Shown in pieces: positions 1-7,589 of a stretch of DNA of 64,000 nucleotides. Below the pieces are notes generated by a model, which saw nothing but the letters and a program-made list of their open reading frames with translations, did not search any database and was not told where the DNA came from. The stretch spans positions 1 through 64,000 of the forward strand of contig NZ_CDDD01000056.1 of NCBI RefSeq assembly GCF_000820165.1, written 5' to 3'. How positions within the stretch are numbered: position 1 is the first letter of the stretch; the number at the start of each line of letters is the position of its first letter. Position numbers and translations under genes: made by a program. This DNA comes from Aeromonas taiwanensis. Lineage in GTDB: Bacteria; Pseudomonadota; Gammaproteobacteria; Enterobacterales; Aeromonadaceae.

Positions 1-305
1 GTGGGCCTCAGGTAGCTCAGAGGGGAGATGAGGGAGTGCTCTTCCCCCTCCGGGGCGTCGTCACGGATCTCCACCTCGCCCCGGGCGCGGATCAGGATCC
101 CCTCGTGAGGGGACTCCAGGCTCAGCACGTGCAGTATGTTGCCGTAGCCGTCCGTGGTGCAGGTCGCCTCCCCCGGCAGCTCCAGTTGCCAGGAGAGGAT
201 CTGCTGGCGGGGGGAGCTGTGGGGGGTCAGGCGCAGATACTGGGTGCTGTGGCGTACCACGTCGGCATAGTGGTAGCGGGTCTGGTGATCGATGATGAGT
301 CTCAT
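1..305 (-). CDS. Transglutaminase-like protein, N-terminal part (cut by window edge)
   Basis: Only the first ~101 codons lie in the window; the gene runs off the left end. The visible part starts MRLIIDHQTRYHY and continues with a beta-rich segment (LRLTPHSSPRQ, then WQLELPG and YGN), which is typical of the N-terminal domain of bacterial transglutaminase-like proteins. The catalytic Cys-His-Asp core would lie beyond the edge and cannot be checked. The ATG overlaps the stop codon of the alpha-E gene by 4 nt (ATGA), so the two are translationally coupled. The three-gene set ATP-grasp / alpha-E / transglutaminase is a widespread uncharacterised operon, proposed to be involved in peptide synthesis or modification. 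The substrate is unknown. Confidence 0.75.
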   Translation of the reverse strand, partial: MRLIIDHQTRYHYADVVRHSTQYLRLTPHSSPRQQILSWQLELPGEATCTTDGYGNILHVLSLESPHEGILIRARGEVEIRDDAPEGEEHSLISPLSYLRP

Positions 306-1228
306 AATACCTCCAGGTAGGCGGCGTGAATGCTCTGGCCGATGGCGCCGATGTCGCTGAGAAAATCCCTCAGATAGGCCTGCATGCCGCGGGCAAAGAC
401 ATCGTCGATGGCGCCATAGGTCAGCTGGGCGTTGAGTATGGTGGTGAGGCGGCGCGGCGTCTGGCCGGCGTTGCCCTCAATCTGGGCCAGGATGAGCTCC
501 ATCTCGTCGAGGCAGGCGCGCAGGGAACGGGGCACCTCGTTGCGCAGGATCAGCAGCTCGGCGATGGAGGCGTGGGAGAGGGTCTTGTAGAGGGTCTGGT
601 GCGCCTCGTAGGCGCCGACCGAACGCAGCAGGGCGTTCCAGCGGTAGAACTCGCGCACGCTGTCCTCGTCCTCCCGGATCACCTGGTACTTGACGGTGAG
701 GATGCGCGCCGTGTTGTCGGCCCGCTCGATAAAGGTGCCAAGGCGCAGGAACCAGAGCACGTCACCGCGCATCATGGTGCCGTAGGTGGCGCCGCGGAAC
801 TGGTGTGAGCGCTCCTTGATCCAGTCGAAGAACTCCTGGGCCTGGCCGCTGGTGAGGCCCGCCTGGCGGCGCCGGCGGATCTCCAGCCAGGCGGCGTTGA
901 TGCTCTCCCACACTTCCCCCGGGATCTTGCCCCGCACTGCGTGGGCGTTGTCCCTGGCCATGCGCAGGCAGCTGAAGATGCTGACCGGGTTCTCCTCGTC
1001 GAAACAGAAAAACTGCAGCAGGTTCTCCATGTTCACCTGGCCGTAGCGGGCCAGGAAGGGTTCGTGGGTGCCGCTGATGGTGAGGGGGGCCACCAGCTCG
1101 CTGTGATCGGCGTCGATGGAGGGCATGAGCGACATGGTCTGGGTGACGTCCAGCATGCGCGCCGTGTTCTCCGCCCGCTCCAGGTGGCGGGACATCCAGT
1201 AAAGTTCACTCGCGGTGCGACTCAGCAT
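302..1228 (-). CDS. Alpha-E domain protein (DUF403 family)
   Basis: A 308-aa protein starting MLSRTASELYWMSRHLERAEN, the characteristic opening of the alpha-helical alpha-E family (DUF403). A second internal copy of the same kind of motif, FLRLGTFIERADNTARIL, lies near residue 165. Its biochemical role is unknown. It is nearly always encoded with a circularly permuted ATP-grasp protein and a transglutaminase, as here. The open frame extends further upstream, but the start at 1228 gives the family N-terminus and overlaps the upstream ATP-grasp stop codon by 7 nt (ATGCTGA). A longer start would only read antisense-like arginine/proline-rich sequence. Middle gene of the minus-strand operon. Confidence 0.88.
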   Translation of the reverse strand: MLSRTASELYWMSRHLERAENTARMLDVTQTMSLMPSIDADHSELVAPLTISGTHEPFLARYGQVNMENLLQFFCFDEENPVSIFSCLRMARDNAHAVRGKIPGEVWESINAAWLEIRRRRQAGLTSGQAQEFFDWIKERSHQFRGATYGTMMRGDVLWFLRLGTFIERADNTARILTVKYQVIREDEDSVREFYRWNALLRSVGAYEAHQTLYKTLSHASIAELLILRNEVPRSLRACLDEMELILAQIEGNAGQTPRRLTTILNAQLTYGAIDDVFARGMQAYLRDFLSDIGAIGQSIHAAYLEVL

Positions 1229-2658
1229 GGGTTGCCCTCCATGACCCAGGTGTCCTTGGTGCCGCCGCCCTGGGAGGAGTTGACCACCAGGGAGCCTTCG
1301 GTCAGGGCGACCCGGGTCAGGCCGCCCGGCACCAGACGCAGCTCCTGCCCGGTGAGGACGAAGGGGCGCAGATCGATGTGGCGGGGGGCGATGCCCGCGT
1401 CGACGAAGGTCGGGCAGGTGGAGAGTGAGAGGGTCGGCTGGGCGATGTAGTTGTCCGGGCGCGCCTTGAGCAGTTCGCGAAAACGGGCCAGCTCCTCGCG
1501 GCTGGCACAGGGGCCGATGAGCATGCCGTAGCCGCCGGCGCCGTGTACCTCCTTGACCACCAGCTCCTCCAGATTGGCCAGCACGTGGGAGAGGGCCGCC
1601 GGCTCGCGGCACTGCCAGGTGGGCACGTTGTTGAGGATGGGCTCCTCCCCCAGATAGAAGCGGATCATCTCCGGCACATAGGGGTAGATGGACTTGTCGT
1701 CCGCCACCCCGGTGCCGATGGCGTTGGCCAGCACCACGCCTCCGGCGCGGTAGACCGAGAGCAGCCCGGGCACGCCGATGAGGGAGTCCGGGTTGAAGGC
1801 GAGGGGATCGAGGAAGTCGTCGTCGATGCGGCGATAGATGACATCCACCCTTTTCAGCCCCGTGGTGGTGCGCATCAGCACCTGGCCATCCTTGACCACG
1901 AGATCCGCGCTCTCAACCAGCTCCACCCCCATCTGCTGGGCGAGGAAGCTGTGCTCGAAGTAGGCGCTGTTGAAGCGGCCCGGGGTCATCACCACCACGC
2001 AGGGGTTGTCCACCGGGCTGCTCTCGCGCAGGGTCTGCAGCAACAGGGCCGGGTAGCGCTCCACCGGGGCGATGGGCTGGTTGTGAAACAGCTCCGGGAA
2101 GAGGCGCATCATCATCTTGCGGTTCTCCAGCATGTAGGAGACCCCGGAGGGGGTGCGCAGGTTGTCCTCCAGCACATAGTACTCCCCGTCGTGGTTGCGG
2201 ATGATGTCGACCCCCGTGATGTGGACATAGGTATCCCGGTGCAGGTCGACCCCCTGCATGCAGGGCTGGTACTGGGCGTTGGCGAGGATCTGGGCGGCCG
2301 GGATCACCCCCGCCTTCAGGATGCGCTGATCGTGATAGATGTCGCGCAGGAAGGCGTTGAGGGCGGTGACCCGCTGGCGGATCCCCAGATCCAGGTGTTG
2401 CCACTCCCGGGCGGGAATGATGCGGGGAATGCTGTCAAACGGGATGAGGCGCTCGGCGCCGTCCCCATCCCCGTAGACGTTGAAGGTGATGCCGACCCGG
2501 CGAAACAGCAGGTCGGCCTCCTCGCGCTTGCGTTCTATGCTCTTCTCGTCGGTCTGGTGCAGCCACGACAGGTAGGCGTGGTAGTGATCGCGAAACTGGC
2601 TGTCGGCGAGCAGCATCTCGTCGTAGCAACCGGGTCCGGGTGGCTTGATGGGTAGCAT
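1222..2658 (-). CDS. Circularly permuted ATP-grasp family protein (DUF404/DUF407)
   Basis: A 478-aa protein starting MLPIKPPGPGCYDEML. Family motifs seen are RVTALNAFLRDIYHDQ, YYVLEDNLRTPSGVSYM, KEVHGAGGYGMLIGP and, near the end, NSSQGGGTKDTWV. These identify the circularly permuted ATP-grasp type 2 family, thought to form amide bonds using ATP. The start at 2658 is preceded by AAGGAGAGG at good spacing; the 14 extra codons up to 2700 lack this. It is the first gene of an operon with the alpha-E and transglutaminase genes, with overlapping ends. The product of the system is unknown. Confidence 0.9.
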   Translation of the reverse strand: MLPIKPPGPGCYDEMLLADSQFRDHYHAYLSWLHQTDEKSIERKREEADLLFRRVGITFNVYGDGDGAERLIPFDSIPRIIPAREWQHLDLGIRQRVTALNAFLRDIYHDQRILKAGVIPAAQILANAQYQPCMQGVDLHRDTYVHITGVDIIRNHDGEYYVLEDNLRTPSGVSYMLENRKMMMRLFPELFHNQPIAPVERYPALLLQTLRESSPVDNPCVVVMTPGRFNSAYFEHSFLAQQMGVELVESADLVVKDGQVLMRTTTGLKRVDVIYRRIDDDFLDPLAFNPDSLIGVPGLLSVYRAGGVVLANAIGTGVADDKSIYPYVPEMIRFYLGEEPILNNVPTWQCREPAALSHVLANLEELVVKEVHGAGGYGMLIGPCASREELARFRELLKARPDNYIAQPTLSLSTCPTFVDAGIAPRHIDLRPFVLTGQELRLVPGGLTRVALTEGSLVVNSSQGGGTKDTWVMEGNPC

Positions 2659-2768
2659 AGGCACCTCTCCTTGTGACGTCCCTGGGATCTGGATTTGCAA
2701 GGGATGTGCCAGTCAAATGAGTCGCTATCGAGGAGGGTGTCAGTAATTTTTTGCAGGAAAATCATATG

Positions 2769-2786
2769 GATGACATATCTGTCATC
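2769..2786. promoter_or_regulatory. Candidate operator upstream of the ATP-grasp operon
   Basis: GATGACATATCTGTCATC has perfect 7-bp arms (GATGACA / TGTCATC) around a 4-bp centre, about 110 bp upstream of the operon start. The regulator is not identified. Confidence 0.35.
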
Positions 2787-2926
2787 AGGGGCGTTGGCAC
2801 CTTGCACCAGACTGGTACCCCGTGGCGGGCAGCGCTGCGCCATTTTGTGGCAACGGACCCGGGGGCTCAGGGGAAGGGCGCGCTGGCAGAGGGGCCTCCC
2901 TTGCCCCATCAGGGGGCAAGGGGAGG

Positions 2927-2956
2927 AAAAGGCCCGGCCTGACGGCCGGGCCTTTT
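2927..2956 (-). terminator. Intrinsic terminator of the SDR gene
   Basis: Perfect 9-bp GC stem (GGCCCGGCC / GGCCGGGCC) with a TGAC loop, extended by AAAA on the left and TTTT on the right. It lies ~60 bp after the SDR stop codon and could work in both directions. Confidence 0.85.
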
Positions 2957-3017
2957 GTTGCCCATCTCTCGCCCGTGCAACCGTCAGGCATGGGGGCGGA
3001 TGTGTGGTCGACAGGTG

Positions 3018-3857
3018 TCAGCCGCGCTGGTGCGGGATCCCTGTGGCAAGGCGCATGAAGCGATCGAATGCGCGATCCGGCAACAAACGGCGCAGGAAGA
3101 TCATCGGTCTGGCCCCAAAACCAACGGCATAGCGGGTCTTGGGGCGGCGGGCCTGAACCGCCTTGGCGATGGTATCCGCGATGAGTTCCGGCGGGGACTG
3201 GCGCTCGCGGCTGGCGCGTCCGATCATGGACTCCGCCATGGGGAGGGCCTGGTGGCCATATGGCCCGTCGCCGGAGACCTCGCGCAGTTTCTGCGCGGCA
3301 ATGTCGGCCCACTCGGTCTTGATGCCACCCGGCTCTACCACCACCACCTTGATGCCGAAGGGTTCCACTTCCATGCGAAGGCAATCGCTGATGGCCTCCA
3401 GCGCGAACTTGGTTCCGTGGTACCAGGCGCCCAGCGGAGTATGGATCTTGCCGCCCATGGAGGTGATGTTGACTATGGTGCCAGTCTGCCGGGCACGCAT
3501 GTGGGGCAGCACCAGCTGGATGAGGCGGACGGCGCCAAACACATTGACGTCGAACTGGGCACGGCCCTCCTCGAGGGAGACGTCTTCAACCGAGCCGTAG
3601 GAGCCATACCCGGCATTGTTGACCAGTACGTCGATCTGGCCGGCTTCGGCGATGATCCTCTCCACTCCTGCCTGCATGGACGCATCCTGGGTCACATCCA
3701 TGGCGATGACGCGGATCCCTGCGTCGGTCAGGGATTGCATGCGTTCGATGCGCCGCGCCGCGGCATACACGGTGAACCCGAGTGCCTTCAGTTTCATGGC
3801 GGTGGCCGCTCCGATACCGGAGGAGGCGCCGGTGACGAGCACAACGTTTGAGTTCAT
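3018..3857 (-). CDS. Short-chain dehydrogenase/reductase (SDR)
   Basis: A 279-aa classical SDR. It has the Rossmann dinucleotide motif VTGASSGIGAATA near residue 8, the structural NNAGYG motif near 83, the catalytic Ser in NITSMGG, and Tyr/Lys in YHGTKFALE (Y-x-x-x-K) near 153-157. It should be a cytoplasmic NAD(P)-dependent oxidoreductase; the substrate is not predictable. The start MNSNVVLVTG at 3857 puts the nucleotide motif at the usual distance from the N-terminus and has a GAGGAT Shine-Dalgarno; upstream frame extension is not family-like. It is followed by a strong terminator. It lies 166 bp downstream of the patatin gene on the same strand, so it may be the last gene of that transcript or a separate unit. 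Confidence 0.9.
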   Translation of the reverse strand: MNSNVVLVTGASSGIGAATAMKLKALGFTVYAAARRIERMQSLTDAGIRVIAMDVTQDASMQAGVERIIAEAGQIDVLVNNAGYGSYGSVEDVSLEEGRAQFDVNVFGAVRLIQLVLPHMRARQTGTIVNITSMGGKIHTPLGAWYHGTKFALEAISDCLRMEVEPFGIKVVVVEPGGIKTEWADIAAQKLREVSGDGPYGHQALPMAESMIGRASRERQSPPELIADTIAKAVQARRPKTRYAVGFGARPMIFLRRLLPDRAFDRFMRLATGIPHQRG

Positions 3858-4023
3858 ATGGAAGATCCTCGAGCAAAATGAATCGCATGCGTGTCCAGAA
3901 GCGGCTTGCCTGCGGTGTTGATACCTTATCCGACTCGTGATGCCATGGTTCTGGCAAACGGCGCCATGACGCCATCGAACTGCGCCATCCCTTCTGATTC
4001 GCGTCAGTCTGTGGGGCGGGCGC

Positions 4024-5058
4024 TCACGGCGGTGAGGGGCCCATGGCTGCTGCGGTGAGGCGCGTGGCGGCGTCAGTGCGGCCAGGGGGCGTGCCATTGA
4101 GCGAGGCTGACTGCTTTTGCGCCAGCCTGTCTCGCATTGACGGCAGGAGTGCGATGGCGGCGTCATACCCCAGGCGTCTGAGGGTCTCCCTGTCCTGGCG
4201 ACTGTTCATGCCGGCGGGGGTTACTGCGGGGGCAATCAGCACGTCGGCGGAGGCGGTTTCCGGGGCGGCGAGCAGGCAACTCTGCAACCGGGCGACGTTG
4301 AGCCACATGGCCGTGGCGGTGCGGGGAAAAGCTCGCGGCCCATGGCAATAGACATCCACGGCGATGACGACGTCGGCTCCCAGGGCGCGAGCGGCGAACA
4401 CCGGAACCAGGGAGGTGACGCCCCCGTCGATGAGCGGCTGCCCCGCAGCGCTCACCGGAAGAAAGATGCCGGGGATGGCCGCAGAGGCGCGTACGGCTTC
4501 TCCCGTGTTGCCGCCCGTGATGACATAGGGCAGGGCGAGGTTGATATCCGTTGCCACCGCGGCAAATGGCACAGGGAAGTCTTCGATCGGCAACTGTCTC
4601 ACCAGGGTATTGACCCAGTCCGAGAGAGCCTTCCCCTCGATGAATCCGGGGCCGTCCAGCGTCGGATCGGCCAGGGAGAAGACGGCAAAATCACTGGCCT
4701 GCTCCCAAAGCCGGTCTGCTGACGAACCAGAGGCGTACGCGGCCCCGATGATGGCGCCGACGGAGGTTCCCACGACCAGGTCAGGGTGAATACCTGCATC
4801 ATCAAGGGCTTGCAGCACACCTATGTGGGCATAGCCACGCAGGCCTCCGCCACCCAGCACCACAGCCACGCGGGGTGGCTGAGCGGTGAGGTGACTGGAC
4901 GTGGCCGGCGCCTTCCCCAGGGAGCCATCGACCAGCCAGGTGCCAGTGAAGGTCCGGGGGCGCTCGGGTATCTGCACGCAGGCGGCTGACAACGTGACGC
5001 CAGACAGCAGGCCTGCCCACAGCAGCATGCCTTTCATGGCCAACAACAGGGCTTGCAT
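4024..5058 (-). CDS. Patatin-like phospholipase family protein
   Basis: A ~344-aa protein with all patatin landmarks: the oxyanion loop GGGGLRGYAHIG (~residue 65), the nucleophile Ser in GTSVGA (~95) and the DGG motif (DGGVTSLVP). This predicts a Ser-Asp dyad lipid acyl hydrolase of the RssA/YchK type. The N-terminus is a hydrophobic signal ending in LSAAC, an imperfect lipobox, so it may be an envelope lipoprotein. Start choice is uncertain: ATG 5058 sits 2 nt after the upstream stop codon with a close TTGAGG, while ATG 5037 and ATG 5028 are also in frame. It forms an operon with the oxidoreductase (2-nt gap) and the AraC regulator. Confidence 0.85.
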   Translation of the reverse strand: MQALLLAMKGMLLWAGLLSGVTLSAACVQIPERPRTFTGTWLVDGSLGKAPATSSHLTAQPPRVAVVLGGGGLRGYAHIGVLQALDDAGIHPDLVVGTSVGAIIGAAYASGSSADRLWEQASDFAVFSLADPTLDGPGFIEGKALSDWVNTLVRQLPIEDFPVPFAAVATDINLALPYVITGGNTGEAVRASAAIPGIFLPVSAAGQPLIDGGVTSLVPVFAARALGADVVIAVDVYCHGPRAFPRTATAMWLNVARLQSCLLAAPETASADVLIAPAVTPAGMNSRQDRETLRRLGYDAAIALLPSMRDRLAQKQSASLNGTPPGRTDAATRLTAAAMGPSPP

Positions 5059-5060
5059 CC

Positions 5061-5726
5061 TCAAGGTGTCAACGTGGCGATGAGGTGGGAGGGCAGGGAC
5101 ACCACGCCCTGCGCGGTTGGTACCTTGCGTAGCAGCGCAAGGGCGACTTGCCGGGCGAAGACGGGTTGATAGGTGTCCGGCAGTATGGGTGCCAGCAACC
5201 TGGCAAGGGGAATGGCCATCCACTCTCCCAGCCGGAACGGTTGCATCAGGTGCGTGCGTTTATCCAGCAGCAAGGAGGGGCGGGCGATGACCAGTGTGGT
5301 CAGATCCAGCGCCTTGAGGGCGTCCTCGAGCTCCCCCTTCACGCGCTGATAGAAGAGGCGAGAGCCCGGGTCTGCGGCGGCGGCACTGACCAGCCCAATG
5401 CGGCGAGCACCGGCCTTGACCGCGGCCCTGGCGACGGCCAGATTGGCCGTGAAGTCGACGGCGCGAAATGCCTCCCGGCTGCCAGCGACGGCGATGGTGG
5501 TCCCCAGTGCCAGATAGGCTTCATCTATCCGGGGCAGATCGGGCAGGTTGTCCATCTCCACGAGATGGGTCTGGAGTTTGGGGTGGGTGACAGCCAAGGC
5601 GCGTCGACTCAAGGCATGCACCTCGCAGACGGTCTCGTCACGCAGCAGGGCGTCAAGCAGTTCGCCTCCGACGAGCCCTGTGGCCCCGGCGAGCAGCACA
5701 CGACGGGGATTGGGATGGGTGGACAT
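5061..5726 (-). CDS. NAD(P)-binding oxidoreductase (atypical SDR, HTATIP2/YbjT-like)
   Basis: A 221-aa protein starting MSTHPNPRRVLLAGATGLVGGE; GATGLVG is the nucleotide-binding glycine motif of atypical SDR proteins. Later conserved parts are YLALGTTIAVAGS, VSAAAADP and FYQRVKGELE (Y-x-x-x-K). This pattern matches short NAD(P)H-binding proteins similar to HTATIP2. The reaction is unknown. The start is supported by GAGGTC 7 nt upstream. It is the middle gene of a three-gene minus-strand operon, 10 nt after the AraC-type regulator and 2 nt before the patatin gene. Confidence 0.85.
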   Translation of the reverse strand: MSTHPNPRRVLLAGATGLVGGELLDALLRDETVCEVHALSRRALAVTHPKLQTHLVEMDNLPDLPRIDEAYLALGTTIAVAGSREAFRAVDFTANLAVARAAVKAGARRIGLVSAAAADPGSRLFYQRVKGELEDALKALDLTTLVIARPSLLLDKRTHLMQPFRLGEWMAIPLARLLAPILPDTYQPVFARQVALALLRKVPTAQGVVSLPSHLIATLTP

Positions 5727-5736
5727 GGGGTTGACC

Positions 5737-6747
5737 TCAGTTGAATCGATATGACTGGCGAGTGCTTTCCAGCGTCCGCCCGGTCCAATCTTGGAATGCG
5801 CGGTAGAAGGAGTTGGGATCTTCGAAACCCAGCAGAAAGGCTATCTCCCCTCCAGACAGCGTGGTGTGCTCAAGGTAGTGGCAGGCGAGCCTTCTTCGCG
5901 TCTCGCTGACCAGGGCTCGAAAGTTTTCCCCTTCCTCTTCCAGCCGGCGTTGCAGGGTTCTCTTGCTCATGCCCAGGCGGCTTGCTGCCACCTCAATGGT
6001 GGCCGAGTTGCTTGGCAAGAGTTCGAGCAGGACGGCATGCACCCGCTCCGCCGTGGTGGCGGCAGGGTCCATCTCGCACAGCTGACGACGCAGCTCGGGC
6101 TCGAAGGCTCGCCACATTCCTTCGTTGCTCGTGAGAAAGGGGCGCAGCACGTCCACGGCAGAAAACGTAATGCTGGCAGGGGCTCCTGGCGTGATGGCGG
6201 TGCCGAAAAAGCGCTCGTAGCGCTGCAGTGACTTTTCGCCAGGGAGTTCAGGCAGTGTCACTCGCACGGCATGGATCGCTTCACGTGTGGCGATCTGGGC
6301 CAGCCGGACAAAGAAGGCAAGTTCCACCACCTGCAGGGAGAACGGCACCTCGGTGTGCCCTCCTTGCCAGCGGGGGGAGAGCGTCATCTCCCCCCCGGAG
6401 CCCACCGTGATCTCGAGGCTCATGGGGGCGATGAGCGCCTTGTACTTGGCCAGCCGCTGAACCGCCCGCATCAGATCCGGGCTGCACAGGGCGGCAAACA
6501 AGGGGGGGCTGAAGACTTCGCTTGAAACCGTCTCGATGAGTCGCAAGGGAAACAGGACGTCATTGGCTTCCTGCTCCAGCGCCCGCCAGAAACGGAAGTA
6601 CTCATCCGTGGTCAACCCGTGATTTTCGCGCGACAGCGTGTCTTCCGGCAGCAGGGCCCTGCGCAAGACATGCCTGGATTGCAGGCCAAGGTCTTTGAGC
6701 AGCAGTTGCCATCCGACGTCCAGGGAAAAGTGAGATTTGTGTGCCAT
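5737..6747 (-). CDS. AraC-family transcriptional regulator
   Basis: A 336-aa protein starting MAHKSHFSLDVGWQLL. The N-terminal ~200 residues match the arabinose-binding-like domain found in OruR/ArgR-type AraC regulators. The C-terminal ~100 residues hold two helix-turn-helix motifs (VAASRLGMSKRTLQRRLEE and IAFLLGFEDPNSFYRAFQDW). The frame is open further upstream, but the start at 6747 gives the family N-terminus. It is the first gene of an operon with an oxidoreductase and a patatin-like lipase, so it probably controls them in response to a lipid-like or small hydrophobic compound. That effector is inference. Confidence 0.9.
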   Translation of the reverse strand: MAHKSHFSLDVGWQLLLKDLGLQSRHVLRRALLPEDTLSRENHGLTTDEYFRFWRALEQEANDVLFPLRLIETVSSEVFSPPLFAALCSPDLMRAVQRLAKYKALIAPMSLEITVGSGGEMTLSPRWQGGHTEVPFSLQVVELAFFVRLAQIATREAIHAVRVTLPELPGEKSLQRYERFFGTAITPGAPASITFSAVDVLRPFLTSNEGMWRAFEPELRRQLCEMDPAATTAERVHAVLLELLPSNSATIEVAASRLGMSKRTLQRRLEEEGENFRALVSETRRRLACHYLEHTTLSGGEIAFLLGFEDPNSFYRAFQDWTGRTLESTRQSYRFN

Positions 6748-6877
6748 GCGTGCGCCTTTGCCGTACGAGGTGAAGTCAGTGCGATCGGAATGAGGGTCAG
6801 TATAGGGGGCAGGGCGAGCGCATTGACATGCAAAAGGCGCCAATGTGGTGGCATCCGGCGCCAGAGACAGGCAAAAC

Positions 6878-6907
6878 AAAAAGGCCCGATCTTGCGATCG
6901 GGCCTTT
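6878..6907 (-). terminator. Terminator of the tRNA-Asn pair
   Basis: 9-bp perfect stem (GGCCCGATC / GATCGGGCC), TTGC loop as read on the plus strand. On the minus strand it ends in five T, right after the second tRNA-Asn. Confidence 0.85.
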
Positions 6908-6920
6908 GAAGCATGGAATA

Positions 6921-6996
6921 TGGCTCCCTCGACAGGACTTGAACCTGTGACATACGGATTAACAGTCCGCCGTTCTACCGACTGAACTACGAGGGA
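6921..6996 (-). tRNA. tRNA-Asn (GTT)
   Basis: 76-nt cloverleaf on the minus strand, beginning TCCCTCGTAGTTCAG, anticodon loop CTGTTAATC (anticodon GTT), T-arm GGTTCAAGTCC, and a genomically encoded 3' GCCA. The acceptor stem pairs TCCCTCG with CGAGGGA. It is the downstream member of a tandem pair, only 2 nt after the other tRNA-Asn. Confidence 0.97.
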
Positions 6997-6998
6997 AT

Positions 6999-7074
6999 TG
7001 GCTCCTCCTACTGGACTTGAACCAGTGACATACGGATTAACAGTCCGCCGTTCTACCGACTGAACTAAGGAGGA
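6999..7074 (-). tRNA. tRNA-Asn (GTT), second copy
   Basis: 76-nt cloverleaf, beginning TCCTCCTTAGTTCAG, same anticodon arm as the neighbour (GTT) and encoded 3' CCA. The acceptor stem (TCCTCCT / AGGAGGA) and part of the T-arm differ from the other copy, with compensatory changes that keep pairing. First gene of the tandem pair, directly behind a strong promoter. Confidence 0.97.
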
Positions 7075-7589
7075 ATTGCCTGTCTCGTCGAGACGGGGCG
7101 GATATTAATGGCCTCGCAGACGGGTGTCAACCCGATGGCCTGGGTAATAAATGACTTTTCGGACTGTTTGCCCAAAACTTGGTCTCTGCGGACTATTTTC
7201 AGCACAATCAGCGGCTTGGCATGCCCCTTCTGACAGGAATACGACGTCGCTCTGCCAGACCTCTCTTGCAGCTCTCTTCTTGCGGCATTTGGGCGGGGAG
7301 GGGGCACGGGGCCACTTGGCCTGCCATTGTCTTGCTCTCTCACCGGGAGATGAAGGGCATGGCAGCCCTGGAGCGGAATGTGCAGGAAATGGCGCGCAAA
7401 TGCGGGGGATAGGGGACATTATCGCGGGTTCATGGCCATTTCTTGATCCCGCCCATCGAATTATCGGGCCGGCTCGGGTATGGTTGCTCAGGATACCATC
7501 GCCGCGTCGACAGCTCTGCCGGCCCTTGATGATGATCGGGTGCCGGTTCACCCCGGCCTTTGTCTCCTTCTTCTGGTATTACCCTAGAC
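7075..7589. other. Intergenic region between tRNA-Asn and the SulP gene
   Basis: Apart from the tRNA promoter at 7102-7130, no gene or convincing RNA is seen in ~460 bp. Short open frames here have no Shine-Dalgarno or family resemblance. The SulP promoter is presumably in the right half. Confidence 0.5.
7102..7130 (-). promoter_or_regulatory. Promoter of the tRNA-Asn pair
   Basis: On the minus strand: TTGACA, 17-bp spacer, TAATAT, followed by a GC-rich discriminator (CCGCCCCG) typical of stringently controlled stable-RNA promoters. It lies 28 bp before the first tRNA. Confidence 0.9.

Larger units (their letters stand above)
2659..3017. other. Intergenic region upstream of the ATP-grasp operon
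   Basis: No supported gene. It contains an 18-bp near-palindrome at 2769-2786 and a strong terminator hairpin at 2927-2956. A further GC-rich hairpin (CTTGCCCC / GGGGCAAG) at about 2900-2920 precedes the terminator. Confidence 0.6.

Noticed and set aside
1543..2655. Plus-strand open frame opposite the ATP-grasp gene
   Set aside because: Shadow frame; the minus strand carries conserved family motifs.
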